Source: Typhlomys cinereus (taxonomy: Eukaryota > Chordata > Mammalia > Rodentia > Platacanthomyidae). From it: 64,000 nt of DNA. A program made the position numbers and the translations under genes. Below, piece after piece: positions 12,542-20,118 of this stretch. Numbering within the stretch: the stretch's first letter is position 1; the number at the start of each line of letters is the position of its first letter. The stretch spans positions 186,001 through 250,000 of the forward strand of contig JALPQD010000635.1 in the NCBI GenBank assembly GCA_023101885.1, written 5' to 3'. The notes beneath the pieces were generated by a model. That model was not told the DNA's origin, ran no database searches, and saw nothing but the letters and a program-made list of their open reading frames with translations.

Positions 12542-14912
12542 CAGAGGGGTCTGCTTGTCTCTGTGGAGGGCCAAGAGTGACTTTGGAAATCATCTGGATT
12601 GCTTCTACCTCTTTGTTTCACTCTGGGATTTCCCAGGCTCCACCCACCAGGGACCTGGGATCCAAACTCAGGACCTTCTGCTTTCGAGACAGAGTCTTAA
12701 CCCCAGAGCCATCTCTCCAGCTCTACTTAATCATTCTTACACTGGAGCTTCCAGAGGCCTGAAGGCCTGAGTTTGATTCCCAGAAGAAAAAAGGCAAGAA
12801 CTGACTCCTACAAGTTGTCCTTTGTCAAAACGTGTTCTGGGCCATGCGTACACTCCTCCCAGGTATGTGGTAAATAAATGTAATAAAAATATATAAAAGA
12901 ATGGAGCTTCCAGAGAACCATGATATATAAATAGACTGTGGCTCAGAGAAGTTACACAATGTGGCCTACCACCGAGACTTGGAAGTCTTAGATTCTTTCT
13001 CTCTACCCCGTGTTCCCCTACATGGCCGTCTCCTGTGTGCTTGTCATGTCTGCTACCAGACTAGCTTTGCTGTCCGGACCACACTTGGTGTCACCAATCT
13101 CCTCTCAGAATTGGGAGGAACCTCTAAGGTAAGTGTCCCAGCCAGCGGGCAGGGCCGTCTGACGGGGGCAGCTGACCACACCAGCTCCAGCGGTCCTTGT
13201 GACTCTTTCCAACTTTCCCCCACCAGGCCTGACTGCGGCCTTTGATGTCAGCCAGACAGACCTCTCAGTCACATGACTGTCCTTCCCAAATCTGAACACC
13301 ATCATCATGTAATTGCTATCCAAGGCTTTTTTTGTTTGCATGCCAGACCTTTGGTTTCTTTAGCTGTTCCTCCTGAAACGCGGCTTCTGAAACTTCCACC
13401 TTTGGGCAGCTTTCCCTTGAAACAACCCCCCCTCCTCCCTCCACCTTGCCTCTCTCTGACTGGACCCAGGGCTTCTCGTAGGCTGAGCAAATGTTCTACC
13501 TCTGAATTATGCCACCACCTTTCATGACCGTCTCATAACACGGTCTCTCCAAGGGACACTGTATCAGAGGTGGAAACTAGGTGGTTGGCAGCAGATGGCA
13601 TCCGTGTCTGCCCATCAATCCCATGCAGTATCCTATAGATGAGCCAGGACAGCTTCAGAGAGCATTGTGCCTAAGCCCCGCCCCCACGTGCTCAGAGAGC
13701 ATTGTGCCTAAGCCCCGCCCCCACGCGTTTAGAGCGCATTGTGCCTAAGCCCCGCCCCCACGTGCACACTTCTCCTGTGTCAGGTCCAGCTTGTCAATTT
13801 TAGCTCTTGCCTGGAACCTGATTTTTAAAAAAAACTTAGTAGGTCTTTTATTAAAATTGAAAATCACATGCATGAACCTGCTCATTACGCCAGTAGAAAA
13901 GTTTTCTCAATAGTAGAAGCTGATTTTTATCAGGTGTAGAATCTGTGACTGACTCATTCTGGCTTTTGGGACATCCAGATATTTACCTGCTCTCAGCTTC
14001 CCACAAAGTCAACAGCCCCCCCCTAGCCATTCAGGTGTCCCCTCTACTGGACCATGCCGGAGCCTGACCCTGTAGACTCTGACTTTGTTTGTTATTTTTT
14101 TAAATCATTCTTTTTTTATAGTTACTTTTTAAATTATTTATTCAACTGTGCGCATGTGCGTGTGTCTGTGTGTGTCTGTGTGTGTAGAACCACGGACGAA
14201 TTCGCGAACCACCATGGACGCCTCCACCTCCTTCTGCCCCGGGATTCACAGGCTCCGCCCTACCAGGACCAGAAGCGCAGGCCGCCCCTGCCTCCGCCGG
14301 CGTCTATACGTGGGATCTGGGATCCGAACTCAGGACCTTCCGCCTGCAAGGAAGAGGCTTAACCCCCGAGCCACCTCTCCAGCCCTAGACTCTGACTTTG
14401 GAAGCCGAACAGAACTGAATGATCCTCTCCTCGCGATGAACCGTTAGATTGTCCTGGGATACTCAACTAGCCTCCGATTGCACGGCCCCGGAGGAAACTA
14501 TGCTGGGGGGGGTTCTCCGGCTGTGGGGTTACTCAATTCTGAACTCGGATTGTGCTTTGGTAACGCCTAGGCTGTGCCTGAAGCCTCGCTCACCTGTTCC
14601 GGGACCGTATTTGGCGCTGTGGGTCCAGGCGGTGGCCTCGGTGAAGCCCAGCTCCCGGCAGAGCACGTGAGCAGCCTGCAGGGTGAAGTCGTCGTCGCAG
14701 ATCGTCCCCCACTCCCCGGCTCGCTGTATCTCCACGCGGCCCTCGTAGGGCTTTCTGGGGAAGCCCGCCAGCCGGAACCGAAGCCCCTGACTTCCCATCT
14801 TTTTCTCGGGGTCCGTGGAAGGGGATGGAGACCCTAATCCGGAGCTGCAGAGCAAACTCAGCAGCAGCCCCCACGGTTGCCACGACCACGCGCTGTTGAC
14901 AGACTGATGCAT
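17..14912 (-). CDS. LOXL3: Lysyl oxidase-like 3, 5' ten coding exons (gene runs off the left edge)
   Basis: LOXL3 is a secreted copper amine oxidase that oxidises peptidyl lysine in collagen and elastin. The CDS joins 14912-14594, 11753-11590, 10823-10609, 2161-1942, 1662-1482, 1369-1215, 1042-875, 770-608, 467-224 and 132-17. All junction phases agree and no stop occurs in 648 codons. The order is a signal peptide (hydrophobic [12 protein letters not shown] near residues 17-28), four SRCR domains (roughly 45-150, 170-285, 308-410, 418-528), then the catalytic domain. The copper-binding motif [11 protein letters not shown] lies at 603-613. The lysine expected to form the lysyl tyrosylquinone cofactor is K636 in EGHKASFC, by alignment with LOXL2 K653. 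The partner tyrosine and C-terminal exons lie outside the window. Exon numbers assume one non-coding first exon, as in human. Identity is by recognition of the protein and of the LOXL3-DOK1-M1AP order. Confidence 0.96.
224..467 (-). CDS. LOXL3: LOXL3 exon 10 (start of lysyl oxidase domain)
   Basis: The acceptor is CCCCGCAG and the donor is CACGG|GTGAGC. The 244 bases encode residues 529-610, beginning [12 protein letters not shown] and ending WVWHECHG. The conserved [21 protein letters not shown] block is intact. The copper motif is split by the next intron. Confidence 0.95.
608..770 (-). CDS. LOXL3: LOXL3 exon 9 (second half of SRCR4)
   Basis: The acceptor is GTCCCCAG and the donor is GAGA|GTGAGT. 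It encodes [14 protein letters not shown] through GVICSE, with the cysteine pattern of a group A SRCR domain ([14 protein letters not shown] and [11 protein letters not shown]). Confidence 0.94.
875..1042 (-). CDS. LOXL3: LOXL3 exon 8 (first half of SRCR4)
   Basis: The acceptor is TCACTGCAG and the donor is CTGCAG|GTGAGT. It is 168 bases, phase 0 to 0. It encodes [16 protein letters not shown] to [10 protein letters not shown], with the typical SRCR motifs WGLVCGDDW and CRQLGLG. Confidence 0.95.
1215..1369 (-). CDS. LOXL3: LOXL3 exon 7 (second half of SRCR3)
   Basis: The acceptor is TGCCCCTAG and the donor is ACCAAG|GTCAGT. It encodes [14 protein letters not shown] to LPYTGAETK, including the possible N-glycosylation sequon in KNITAEDC. 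Confidence 0.94.
1482..1662 (-). CDS. LOXL3: LOXL3 exon 6 (first half of SRCR3)
   Basis: The acceptor is CATCCCACAG and the donor is GGCAGG|GTGAGG. It encodes [18 protein letters not shown] to [10 protein letters not shown]. The first codon is GCC after a phase 0 junction. Confidence 0.95.
1942..2161 (-). CDS. LOXL3: LOXL3 exon 5 (second half of SRCR2 and linker)
   Basis: The acceptor is GTGCCCCCCAG and the donor is GGGGAG|GTAAGT. It encodes [17 protein letters not shown] to [11 protein letters not shown]. The C-terminal part is the basic linker between SRCR2 and SRCR3, which in human LOXL3 overlaps a proposed nuclear localisation signal. That role is family knowledge, not shown here. Confidence 0.94.
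2284..2560. repeat. 15-bp minisatellite with duplicated 50-bp spacer
   Basis: Units of GTGTGTAGACAGCGC and GTGTGTAGACAGTGC alternate. The array is interrupted twice by the same roughly 50-base block starting TGCTGACTACCCGGACCGG (near 2413 and 2509), so an array-plus-spacer module has itself been duplicated. It lies about 120 bases from the LOXL3 exon 5 acceptor, inside the intron. Confidence 0.9.
2561..5450. other. LOXL3 intron 4, unclassified part
   Basis: No exon and no SINE is recognisable. It contains an A run at 4119-4136, short purine-rich stretches near 3960-4050, and ATCC repeats near 4755-4775. Confidence 0.4.
5452..5533. repeat. (GGAA)n microsatellite
   Basis: About eighteen near-perfect AAGG units. 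It sits at the tail of an older B1-like fragment (5335-5450, ending GAGACTATGTCAAAAG). Confidence 0.92.
5545..5825 (+). mobile_element. tRNA-derived SINE, subfamily A
   Basis: It has the B2-superfamily head GAGAGGTGGCTCAGGGGTTAAGC with an internal B box, then the body GGTCCTGGTAGGGCGGAGCC, then (CA)n followed by (CG)n at 5744-5818. Here the microsatellite is part of the 3' region of the element. Confidence 0.85.
5833..6052 (+). mobile_element. tRNA-derived SINE, subfamily B, 5' truncated
   Basis: It carries the B-type body (AATGGTGGCGGCTTACACTTCC, AGTGAAGCAAAGAGGAGGTAG, AATCCAGGATGACTCCTGAAATCACC) and a purine-rich tail to about 6110. Confidence 0.75.
6545..6640 (-). mobile_element. SINE subfamily B head fragment
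   Basis: The reverse complement carries the tRNA-like head: GGGGCTAGAGAGATGGCTCAGGGGTTAAGACTC. Confidence 0.7.
6665..6765 (-). mobile_element. B1-type (7SL-derived) SINE
   Basis: The antisense signature is GCAGGCTGGCCTAGAACTC followed by GCCTCAGCCTTCCAAGTGTTAGGGGCACAGGC. Confidence 0.7.
6807..7175 (+). mobile_element. Two older B2/B4-like SINE copies
   Basis: The first has TGACTTCTGAAAGTTGTCCCTGTGACCTCCACATG and an AATAAA/A-run tail ending near 7012. The second starts GGCCCAGTGATTTAGCTTAGTGG and ends with AATAAATAAAATAT. Confidence 0.6.
7205..7335 (+). mobile_element. B1-type SINE
   Basis: GGGGCTGGGCATGGTGGTGCATGCC at the 5' end, TTCAAAGCCAGCCTAGGCTACATGG, and an A tail. Confidence 0.75.
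7728..7799. repeat. (GC)n(CA)n microsatellite
   Basis: GTGTGTGCGCGCGCGCC followed by about 25 CA units with minor interruptions. Confidence 0.9.
7945..8345 (+). pseudogene. Nuclear mitochondrial insertion (ND4 fragment)
   Basis: With the vertebrate mitochondrial code (TGA = Trp, ATA = Met) this reads as the C-terminal third of NADH dehydrogenase subunit 4. It begins near DVSHMVLVIVAI, passes [33 protein letters not shown] and [12 protein letters not shown], and decays after that (TAG near 8297; a degenerate TQ-GKL match near 8325-8340). The frame is open over about 115 codons, and ISIWW needs TGA read as Trp. The nearly intact frame suggests a fairly recent insertion. It is non-functional in nuclear DNA and lies in LOXL3 intron 4. 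Confidence 0.92.
8346..8990. other. LOXL3 intron 4, unclassified
   Basis: Between the ND4 copy and the LTR-like element I recognise no gene or repeat. Confidence 0.35.
8992..9404 (+). mobile_element. Solo-LTR-like element, MaLR type (copy 1)
   Basis: It begins GTTAGGCACAAGTGTCAACTTGAC and ends AATAAACCCCTTGTTCCCTTAAG ... ATTTATCAGCAGCCATGC ... CTGCAACA. The polyadenylation-signal layout matches rodent ERVL-MaLR (ORR1/MT-like) LTRs in style. No internal viral genes adjoin it. The same family recurs at 28017, 48676 and 50118. Confidence 0.65.
9542..9588. repeat. T run and A run inverted pair
   Basis: A run of about 15 T is followed, after 13 bases, by a run of about 18 A. This could form a hairpin and probably reflects two poly-A tails inserted in opposite orientation. 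Confidence 0.6.
9880..10608. promoter_or_regulatory. CpG-rich block inside LOXL3 intron 4
   Basis: This stretch is much richer in CpG than the rest of the intron, with clusters such as CACGCGCACGCGCACGCGC at 10397-10415. It holds a full palindromic CRE, TGACGTCA, at 10387-10394. It abuts exon 4. It could be an internal promoter or enhancer, or simply GC-biased intron beside a GC-rich exon. Confidence 0.45.
10609..10823 (-). CDS. LOXL3: LOXL3 exon 4 (first half of SRCR2)
   Basis: The acceptor is CATCCCAG and the donor is CTACAG|GTGAGG. It encodes [17 protein letters not shown] to [12 protein letters not shown] CpG-rich block lies directly downstream in the intron (lower coordinates). Confidence 0.95.
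11198..11282. repeat. (CA)-rich imperfect microsatellite
   Basis: Imperfect CA/CATA units in LOXL3 intron 3. Confidence 0.75.
11427..11580. repeat. (TG)-rich imperfect microsatellite next to LOXL3 exon 3
   Basis: Interrupted TG, TGCA and TGTC units end within ten bases of the exon 3 donor. Confidence 0.8.
11590..11753 (-). CDS. LOXL3: LOXL3 exon 3 (second half of SRCR1)
   Basis: The acceptor is CTTCCACAG and the donor is ATCGAG|GTGTGC. It encodes [10 protein letters not shown] to DSNVIE, including [21 protein letters not shown] (TG)-rich microsatellite begins just inside the downstream intron. Confidence 0.94.
12160..12477 (-). mobile_element. SINE subfamily A
   Basis: A full-length antisense copy: TTATTTATTCAACTGTGCGC tail, a long (TG)n with TGTC interruptions, the A-type body, and the tRNA-like head ending GGAGAGGTGGCTCAGGGGTTAAG on the minus strand. 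Confidence 0.88.
12486..12722 (-). mobile_element. SINE subfamily B
   Basis: An antisense copy adjacent to the previous element. (TG)20 at 12501-12538, then GTATCAGAGGGGTCTGC, GTGACTTTGGAAATCATC and the head AGCTGGAGAGATGGCTCTGG. Confidence 0.85.
12740..12890 (+). mobile_element. B4-like SINE remnant
   Basis: GAACTGACTCCTACAAGTTGTCC and an AATAAATGTAATAAAAAT tail. Confidence 0.5.
13652..13765. repeat. Three-copy minisatellite carrying GC boxes
   Basis: A unit of about 37 bases (AGAGCATTGTGCCTAAGCC, CCGCCCCCACG) is repeated three times in LOXL3 intron 2. Each unit contains CCCCGCCCCC, an Sp/KLF-type GC box, followed by CACGTG or CACGCG. Confidence 0.85.
14088..14385 (-). mobile_element. SINE subfamily A with perfect target-site duplication
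   Basis: The 15-base sequence TAGACTCTGACTTTG occurs at 14073-14087 and again at 14386-14400, directly flanking the element. This marks a recent target-primed insertion. The (TG) tract is short here. Confidence 0.93.
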
Positions 14913-14924
14913 GTTGGCAAAGTC
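14594..14924 (-). CDS. LOXL3: LOXL3 exon 2 with start codon, signal peptide and first half of SRCR1
   Basis: The acceptor CTCCCTCCCAG ends at 14925. The ATG is at 14912, twelve bases into the exon, followed by [14 protein letters not shown] and a hydrophobic leader with probable cleavage near [10 protein letters not shown]. The mature part encodes [20 protein letters not shown] and [18 protein letters not shown]. The donor is GGAACAG|GTGAGC. This ATG was chosen because it directly precedes the leader. The longer upstream open frame runs through the purine-rich intron. Confidence 0.94.
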
Positions 14925-15953
14925 CTGGGAGGGAGGGAGAGAGGGAGACAGAGAGAGAGAGAGCGAGCGGGGGTCACAAAGTAAACAGACCAAGCCTGGG
15001 AGAGCTAGACAGGCGGCGAGGGAGGGAAGCGTCTCTTTTTTTTGTAAATAACTAGATGTTTACAATTAGTTATGCCCCACATTGTCCTTCCCCAGTTCTG
15101 CCATCAGAGACTGAGAAGAGAATACAGAGAGAGGAAGACCCAGACAGACAGGATGTGAGAGGAAGGGAGACTGTGGGAATGAAACGAGAAACTGCCCAAA
15201 GACCGGGGAGCCAGAGACACGCGGAAGACCGACAGAAGGTGATAGGAAGGACAAAGTTCGCGGAGAGGGAGAGGCGACAAGCGGGAGGAAAGACAAGAGC
15301 AGACCCTGGAGATGACAGGCTGCGTCCCATCGGCCAGGCAGGCACGGAGAACCGAGGGCAGGAGAGGCGAGCAGGCGGCACCCGGAGACTTCAGATCTCA
15401 GAACTCTGAATGGAAAGGCTATTTGCCGATCTTAGGTGGGCAAAAGCCCAGGCAGGCACAGAAGATGCCAAAGACCGCACGGAGAACCGCGGGCAATCCC
15501 CGTGCTCAGGCTCCCGGGGATGCCCTGCAGGGCCAAGGGGTCCTGGAGGGCTTCACACCCCGCAGGCTTTGGGCTGGGGTAGTCCAGGCTTCCTGCCGTC
15601 TGTCACTGGGCAACCAAAAGCCAGGCCTTCTATGCGCTGAGAACGGCACTCCGCAGCAAGGGGCCCCTGAACTGCTTCCCCCAAATCAGACAAACAAGAC
15701 AGCTTTGTTCTAGGGACATGTTGGCTTGGAGAACCAGGAGTAAGTAAGCATGAGAGCCCGCTCGGCTGTGCCCTGCCGCCTCTCTCACTGCTCAGCCCTC
15801 CGCTGTCCTGCGTCTCACTTCCCCGGGCAATGCTGGGCTGTCAGTTGCTTGGCTTCCCCGACTCCATCCCACACCACCCTTTTCCCTCATCCCTCCATCA
15901 TCCTCTCCATCCCCAGCTCCCCCTTCTCCTGGCTCGCAGCGTGATTCTCCTAC
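14925..15953 (-). other. LOXL3 intron 1
   Basis: A purine-rich (GA)n tract lies at 14931-14966 close to the exon 2 acceptor. On the minus strand this is a long pyrimidine tract. The rest is GC-rich, with no repeat or exon I can support. Confidence 0.5.
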
Positions 15954-16350
15954 CTTTGGCTCGGCGGAGCCCTAGAGGCTGGGAGAAGAATCTGGGAGAT
16001 TAGTTTTAGGACTTCCAAAAAAAAAAAAAAAAGTGCTTGGCCAGGGGAGACTGGACCCCCCTTTGCTCCCCCCTCTTCGTTTGTCCCTCCCACGTCCTCT
16101 ACAGCCCTCCCACATTCCGCTTTCTCCCTCCATTCCTGCTCGGCCAGTTCCCTCCTCCAGGCCCTCCCCCCCCTCCGGAGCTGGCCACTGTCGCCCCACC
16201 TCCCGCTTCCCTTGACCCTCCCGGCTCAAAGAGGCTCCCCCTCCCCCGCCCCCTCCCCCGTCCCTTCCCGGGGCGCCGCCGACAGGCAGCTGGACTTGCA
16301 AGCGGTCTGAGGACGGCCGGCCGGCCCACGCAGCGGCCCCTGTGGCTGCG
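15954..16350 (-). other. LOXL3: Putative non-coding first exon of LOXL3
   Basis: LOXL3 in human begins with a non-coding exon. On the minus strand the best donor upstream of exon 2 is GCCAAAG|GTAGGA, whose exon side ends at 15954, at the margin of the CpG-rich interval. The 5' end is not visible in the sequence and 16350 is only an outer guess. No transcript evidence is available. Confidence 0.35.
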
Positions 16351-16847
16351 AGAAACCTTCCAGCCCCCAGCACTTTCCTCCAATCTCCCCCCAACCCCCG
16401 CTAGGGGCAGTGTCAATCAACAGTCTAGCGCAACACCCGCGGGGCTACTTGCAGGTTCCGCAAGGGGGAACTGAATTCCAGAGGGCGCACACTTGGCTAT
16501 TCTGGTGTCCCCGGGTGCCTGCGGGTGATGTCACGGCTTTTACTCTGATGTCACGTTAAGCATGTGACGTCACTCGTCACTCGCAGTGTGTCGTCCCCCC
16601 CCCCCAAACACATCAGGACCCTCTGGCTGAAATCATAAAGTTGCGCTTGGCGGAGCCACTGCGCGCACCCCGGTGTAGAGCACCGGTCGGCTCCTCGGCT
16701 GCTGGGGAACCCCGACTTCTTCCTTCTCTTCCTCCCTCCCCCAGCAGCGCCTCAGGGGCCCGGCAGGCAACGCCTCCGGCAAGGCCGACCCCGCCCCCGC
16801 CCCGCCCCGCGCCCTGGGCCAGGAAGCACGGAAGGAACCGCGAGGCC
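15955..16847. promoter_or_regulatory. LOXL3/DOK1 bidirectional promoter interval
   Basis: This is the region between the two divergent genes. It is GC-rich and continues into DOK1 exon 2 as a CpG-island-like tract to about 17550. GC boxes occur near 16240-16260 and 16785-16815 (CCCGCCCCCGCCCCGCCCCG). No TATA box is evident at either end. A shared promoter is inferred from the gene arrangement. Confidence 0.6.
16526..16572. promoter_or_regulatory. Three tandem CRE-like sites upstream of DOK1
   Basis: TGATGTCACG occurs at 16526-16535 and again at 16546-16555, and a full palindromic TGACGTCA is at 16565-16572. The spacing is about 20 bases, two helical turns. These match the binding consensus of CREB/ATF-type bZIP factors; occupancy is not shown. 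Confidence 0.6.
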
Positions 16848-16907
16848 ATGGACGGGGCTGTGATGGAGGGGCCGCTCTTTCTACAGAGTCAGCGCTTCGG
16901 GACCAAG
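16848..16907 (+). CDS. DOK1: DOK1 exon 1 coding part
   Basis: Encodes MDGAVMEGPLFLQSQRFGTK. The donor ACCAAG|GTAGTG gives a phase 0 junction. Confidence 0.95.
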
Positions 16908-19085
16908 GTAGTGGGAGGGGGCAGGGGTGCCCAGCCTCATTAGACCCGAAGTGGGTGAAAGGATCGCGGAGGAAGGAAAGGGCGGGAAGCAGGCTGGAAC
17001 GCGGCGCCCGCCTTTCGAGAGCCCAGGGACGTTCCCTGGAGGTCCTTCGGGAGCCGCGTGGGCAGTCTCGGGGTGCGCGTCCCTTGGTGCGGGGGAGATG
17101 GGACGGCGTCTCTTTGGGAAGCTGCCCCTCCTCCGCATGCCCCGGACTCAGATGGGCCTGCGTGGGTCTCCCCTGCCCCTCGCGCACTCCCGCGCCCCCT
17201 CGCTCTCTGTCCCAGAGGTGGAAGAAGACCTGGGCTGTCCTCTACCCGGCCAGTCCCCACGGCGTGGCGCGGCTCGAGTTCTTCGATCACAAGGGGTCGA
17301 GCTCTGGAGGGGGCCGAGGAGGCTCGCGCCGCCTGGACTGCAAGGTGATCCGTCTGGCCGAGTGTGTGAGCGTGGCCCCCGTGACGGTGGACAGCCCCCC
17401 TGAGCCCGGCGCCGCTGCCTTCCGCCTGGACACCGCGCAGCGCTCGCACCTGCTGGCCGCCGACCCCTCTTCCAGCGCCGCCTGGGTGCAGGCGCTGTGC
17501 AGAAACGCCTTTCCGGTGAGGGGGCCCGGGGCTGCGGACGAGGGTGACCACACTGGGCCCGGAGGGCGCTGCGGGACGGTGGTTACAGCGACAGTGGAGC
17601 CTGGGGTGCCCCCCAACCCAGGGAATGACGGGGCGCTTGTGTTCTGTTTTCTGCAGAAAGGCAGCTGGACCCTGCCGCAGGGGGAGAACCCACCTCCACT
17701 TTCTGCCCTGGAGATGCTGGAGAACTCGCTCTACAGCCCCGCCTGGGAAGGTCGATGCCCCAGAAGCCTGGGCAGGGTTGGAGCGGGGTGCCTCTGGTGG
17801 CGGTGGGGTGGGGGGTGGGGCGTTAATTGGAAGGCTCTGAATCCAGCCTTCTTGGGAGTGCTGGGATACTCTGTCATCGAGCCCCCCCCTCCCCGGGTCC
17901 CCACCAGTGCCCGCAGGCCACATGCTTCCGGTGCCTGCTTAATTGTGAATTTCTTCCAGGATCGCAGTTCTGGGTAACGGTGCAGAGGACGGAGGCTGCG
18001 GAGCGCTGCGGCCTGCAAGGCTCCTACGTCCTGAGGGTGGAGAGCGACAAGCTGACTCTGTTGACTTTGGGGGCCCAGGGTCAGATCCTGGAGCCCCTCT
18101 TTTCCTGGCCCTACACCCTGTTGCGTCGCTACGGCCGAGACAAGGTGCGGTGGCTGCCAGGGAGGTCTGGGTCGCTGTAGGACCATCTCCATCGCTGGGG
18201 ATGCCCTAACCCGGCAGACCTGTCAGTCGCCTCCAGCGACATTCCTGGTCACAGGTTCCCTCCCCCCCTCAGGTCATGTTCTCCTTCGAGGCGGGGCGCC
18301 GCTGCCCCTCGGGGCCTGGAACGTTCACCTTCCAGACCATGCAGGGAAATGACATCTTTCAGGCCGTGGAGACGGCGATCCAGCAGCAGAAGGCCCAGGG
18401 AAAGGTGGGACAGGGACAAGATGTGCTCCGAACTGACTCCCACGAAGGGGAGGTCTCCGAGGGGAAGCCCACTTCCCCTCTTGCACCCCAGGAGATCCGG
18501 GCCAGCCCCCCAGCCCTGTATGCCGAGCCCTTAGACTCCCTGCGCACCCCTCCAGGTCCTTCTCAGGACTCGGTTTACTCAGACCCCCTGGACAGCAGCC
18601 CTGGCCGCCCAGGGGAGGGAGCGCATGCCAAGAAGCCGCTCTACTGGGAGTTGTACGGACACGTGCAGCAGCAGCTGCAGAAGGCCAAGCTGACAGACCC
18701 CAAAGAGGACCCCATCTATGATGAACCCGAGTGCCAGGCCGCAGCCCCTCCTCGAGGCCTGTATGATCTGCCTCAGGAGCCGAAGGATGCGTGGTGGTGC
18801 CAGGCGCGGGCCAAGGAGGAGGGCTACGAGCTCCCCTACAACCCGGTCACCGATGACTACGCGGTGCCCCCGCCTCGAAGCACGAAGCCGCTCTGGGCTC
18901 CCAAGCCGCAGGGCCTGGCCCTCGCCAAACCTGCTGCGGCAGGTGCCAGTGTTGGCAAAGGCCCCAGCTCAGACACGGTCCTCTACAGCCAGGTCCACAA
19001 GAGCGGGGCCTCGGGCAGCTGGGACTGTGGGCTCTCTAAAGTAGGGAGTGACAGGTCCGGGCTCAAGTCTGGGGGCTCCACCTGA
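16848..19085 (+). CDS. DOK1: Docking protein 1 (p62dok), complete
   Basis: DOK1 is a cytoplasmic adaptor phosphorylated by tyrosine kinases. It recruits RasGAP and Nck and dampens Ras/ERK signalling. The CDS joins 16848-16907, 17216-17515, 17657-17750, 17960-18144 and 18273-19085, 483 codons in agreed phases, against 481 in human as I recall it. The PH domain covers roughly residues 4-119. The IRS-type PTB domain covers about 150-260, with the phosphotyrosine-contacting arginines R207, R208 and R222 present. The tail keeps the known sites Y296 (YAEP), Y315 (YSDP), Y337, Y341, Y362 (YDEPE, RasGAP-type), Y377, Y398, Y402, Y409 and Y451. The start is the first ATG after GC-rich leader sequence, context GAGGCCATGG. 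It is divergent from LOXL3 and convergent with M1AP. Confidence 0.97.
17216..17515 (+). CDS. DOK1: DOK1 exon 2 (most of the PH domain)
   Basis: The acceptor is CTGTCCCAG and the donor is TTTCCG|GTGAGG. It is exactly 100 codons, RWKKTWAVLYPASPHG to LCRNAFP. It is strongly CpG-rich, and part of the island extends into it. Confidence 0.96.
17657..17750 (+). CDS. DOK1: DOK1 exon 3
   Basis: The acceptor is TTTTCTGCAG. It encodes KGSWTLPQGENPPPLSALEM and ends LYSPAWE. The donor GGGAAG|GTCGAT is weak after +3 but is the only one that keeps phase with exon 4 and the family sequence (WEGSQFWV). Confidence 0.92.
17960..18144 (+). CDS. DOK1: DOK1 exon 4 (first part of PTB domain)
   Basis: The acceptor is TTTCTTCCAG and the donor is GACAAG|GTGCGG. 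It encodes GSQFWVTVQRTEAAERCG to LLRRYGRDK. Confidence 0.95.
18273..19085 (+). CDS. DOK1: DOK1 exon 5 (end of PTB, phosphotyrosine tail, stop)
   Basis: The acceptor is CCCCCCTCAG. It encodes VMFSFEAGRRCPSGPG to the stop TGA at 19083-19085. All ten tail tyrosines listed under the gene entry and the proline-rich PPPRSTKP segment lie here. Confidence 0.96.
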   Translation, partial: VMFSFEAGRRCPSGPGTFTFQTMQGNDIFQAVETAIQQQKAQGKVGQGQDVLRTDSHEGEVSEGKPTSPLAPQEIRASPPALYAEPLDSLRTPPGPSQDSVYSDPLDSSPGRPGEGAHAKKPLYWELYGHVQQQLQKAKLTDPKEDPIYDEPECQAAAPPRGLYDLPQEPKDAWWCQARAKEEGYELPYNPVTDDYAVPPPRSTKPLWAPKPQGLALAKPAAAGASVGKGPSSDTVLYSQVHKSGASGSWDCGLSKVGSDRSGLKSGGST

Positions 19086-19475
19086 GACGCCTGTTTGATG
19101 GGAAGCCCGTGGGGAGGTGGCACCAGGGATCAGAGAAACCTGTTAGAACCAGCAGGAACCGGAGGGTGGGAGGGGCCCACGTGAGACTAGGGGACCCAGG
19201 AGTCAGGAGTGACCTGTCCCAGGAAGTCCTAGGAAGCAGACTGAGGGTGGGTTCCGCAGAGGCCGAACCCATCCCATGTTGCTTCCCCCAAAGGAATGGA
19301 TGCTGACCAAGCAGGTCTATGGGAAGGAGTCCTTGGCTGGAGTGGGTGCACTTTGGAGGGCCTACGTGGAGGCTGTCTGGATCCTTACCCCTATGTTGTT
19401 CTTTGTCAGAGATATATTTTTAATTTATGCAGGAAAAAAAAAAACCTCTCATTAAAGTCAGGCTGAGTTGACCAG
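19086..19475 (+). terminator. DOK1: DOK1 3' UTR with polyadenylation signal
   Basis: The 3' UTR is about 370-390 bases. The signal ATTAAA is at 19451-19456 and the cleavage point is estimated 15-20 bases downstream, with GT-rich sequence following near 19475-19515. No AATAAA occurs earlier in this interval. Confidence 0.65.
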
Positions 19476-20118
19476 GTCTCTGTGTATGAGTGGGACACAG
19501 TGGTAGCTTGTGTTGAGTAGGTGTGGCAGGGTCCAGCGACAGGCAGGAATGTGTTGGGGGCCTTGGGAGAGGGGAGGGAGAGGACCCCTGGGAGGGCAGC
19601 TCAGAGCCCTGGTGGTCCTGACAGGATCCCCTCAGCCTCACTCCAGCTCTGTGACCTGGGTGGTCATGTGATCCTGCTGGGCGCTCTGCCCAGTGTGAGA
19701 ACCATAATGCCCAGTGCCAGTTACCTGGTGAAAGGGAGCCGCGCGTCAAGTACATGGTGTAACCTGGAGCCCAGGCGGCGTATTGCAAATGGTAGCTGTG
19801 GCTCTGTAGTGGGGGAACTGACAGGAGAGAGGTGGGCAGAGTGGGCCTTTTCACACCATGCTTCCTTGTGCTTGGTCCCATCCCCTTCAAAGCATCAGGT
19901 TCTTGTTTGGGTGGTCTGGTCTGCAAAGGGCTCCCCTCTGGACCAGGACTTGAGTTTTTCTTTTCTTCTCCACTCCCACCCCAAGCATTGTAAACCTCAT
20001 CCTTGTTTCTGAGTTGTATTTTCCCTGACCCAAGCTCGTATATCTGCTCACTCAGAGCTACAAGGAAGGAATTCTGGGCCTGGCAATGCTCCTAACAATG
20101 GTGGAGGCTTACTGGGTC
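19476..20118. other. DOK1-M1AP tail-to-tail spacer
   Basis: This is the spacer between the two 3' ends. I find no exon, SINE or simple repeat in it apart from short A runs. Confidence 0.5.

Noticed and set aside
16955..17977. A 340-codon plus-strand open frame across DOK1
   Set aside because: It is DOK1 exons 2 and 3 read through their introns. The splice sites and family alignment define the true exons.
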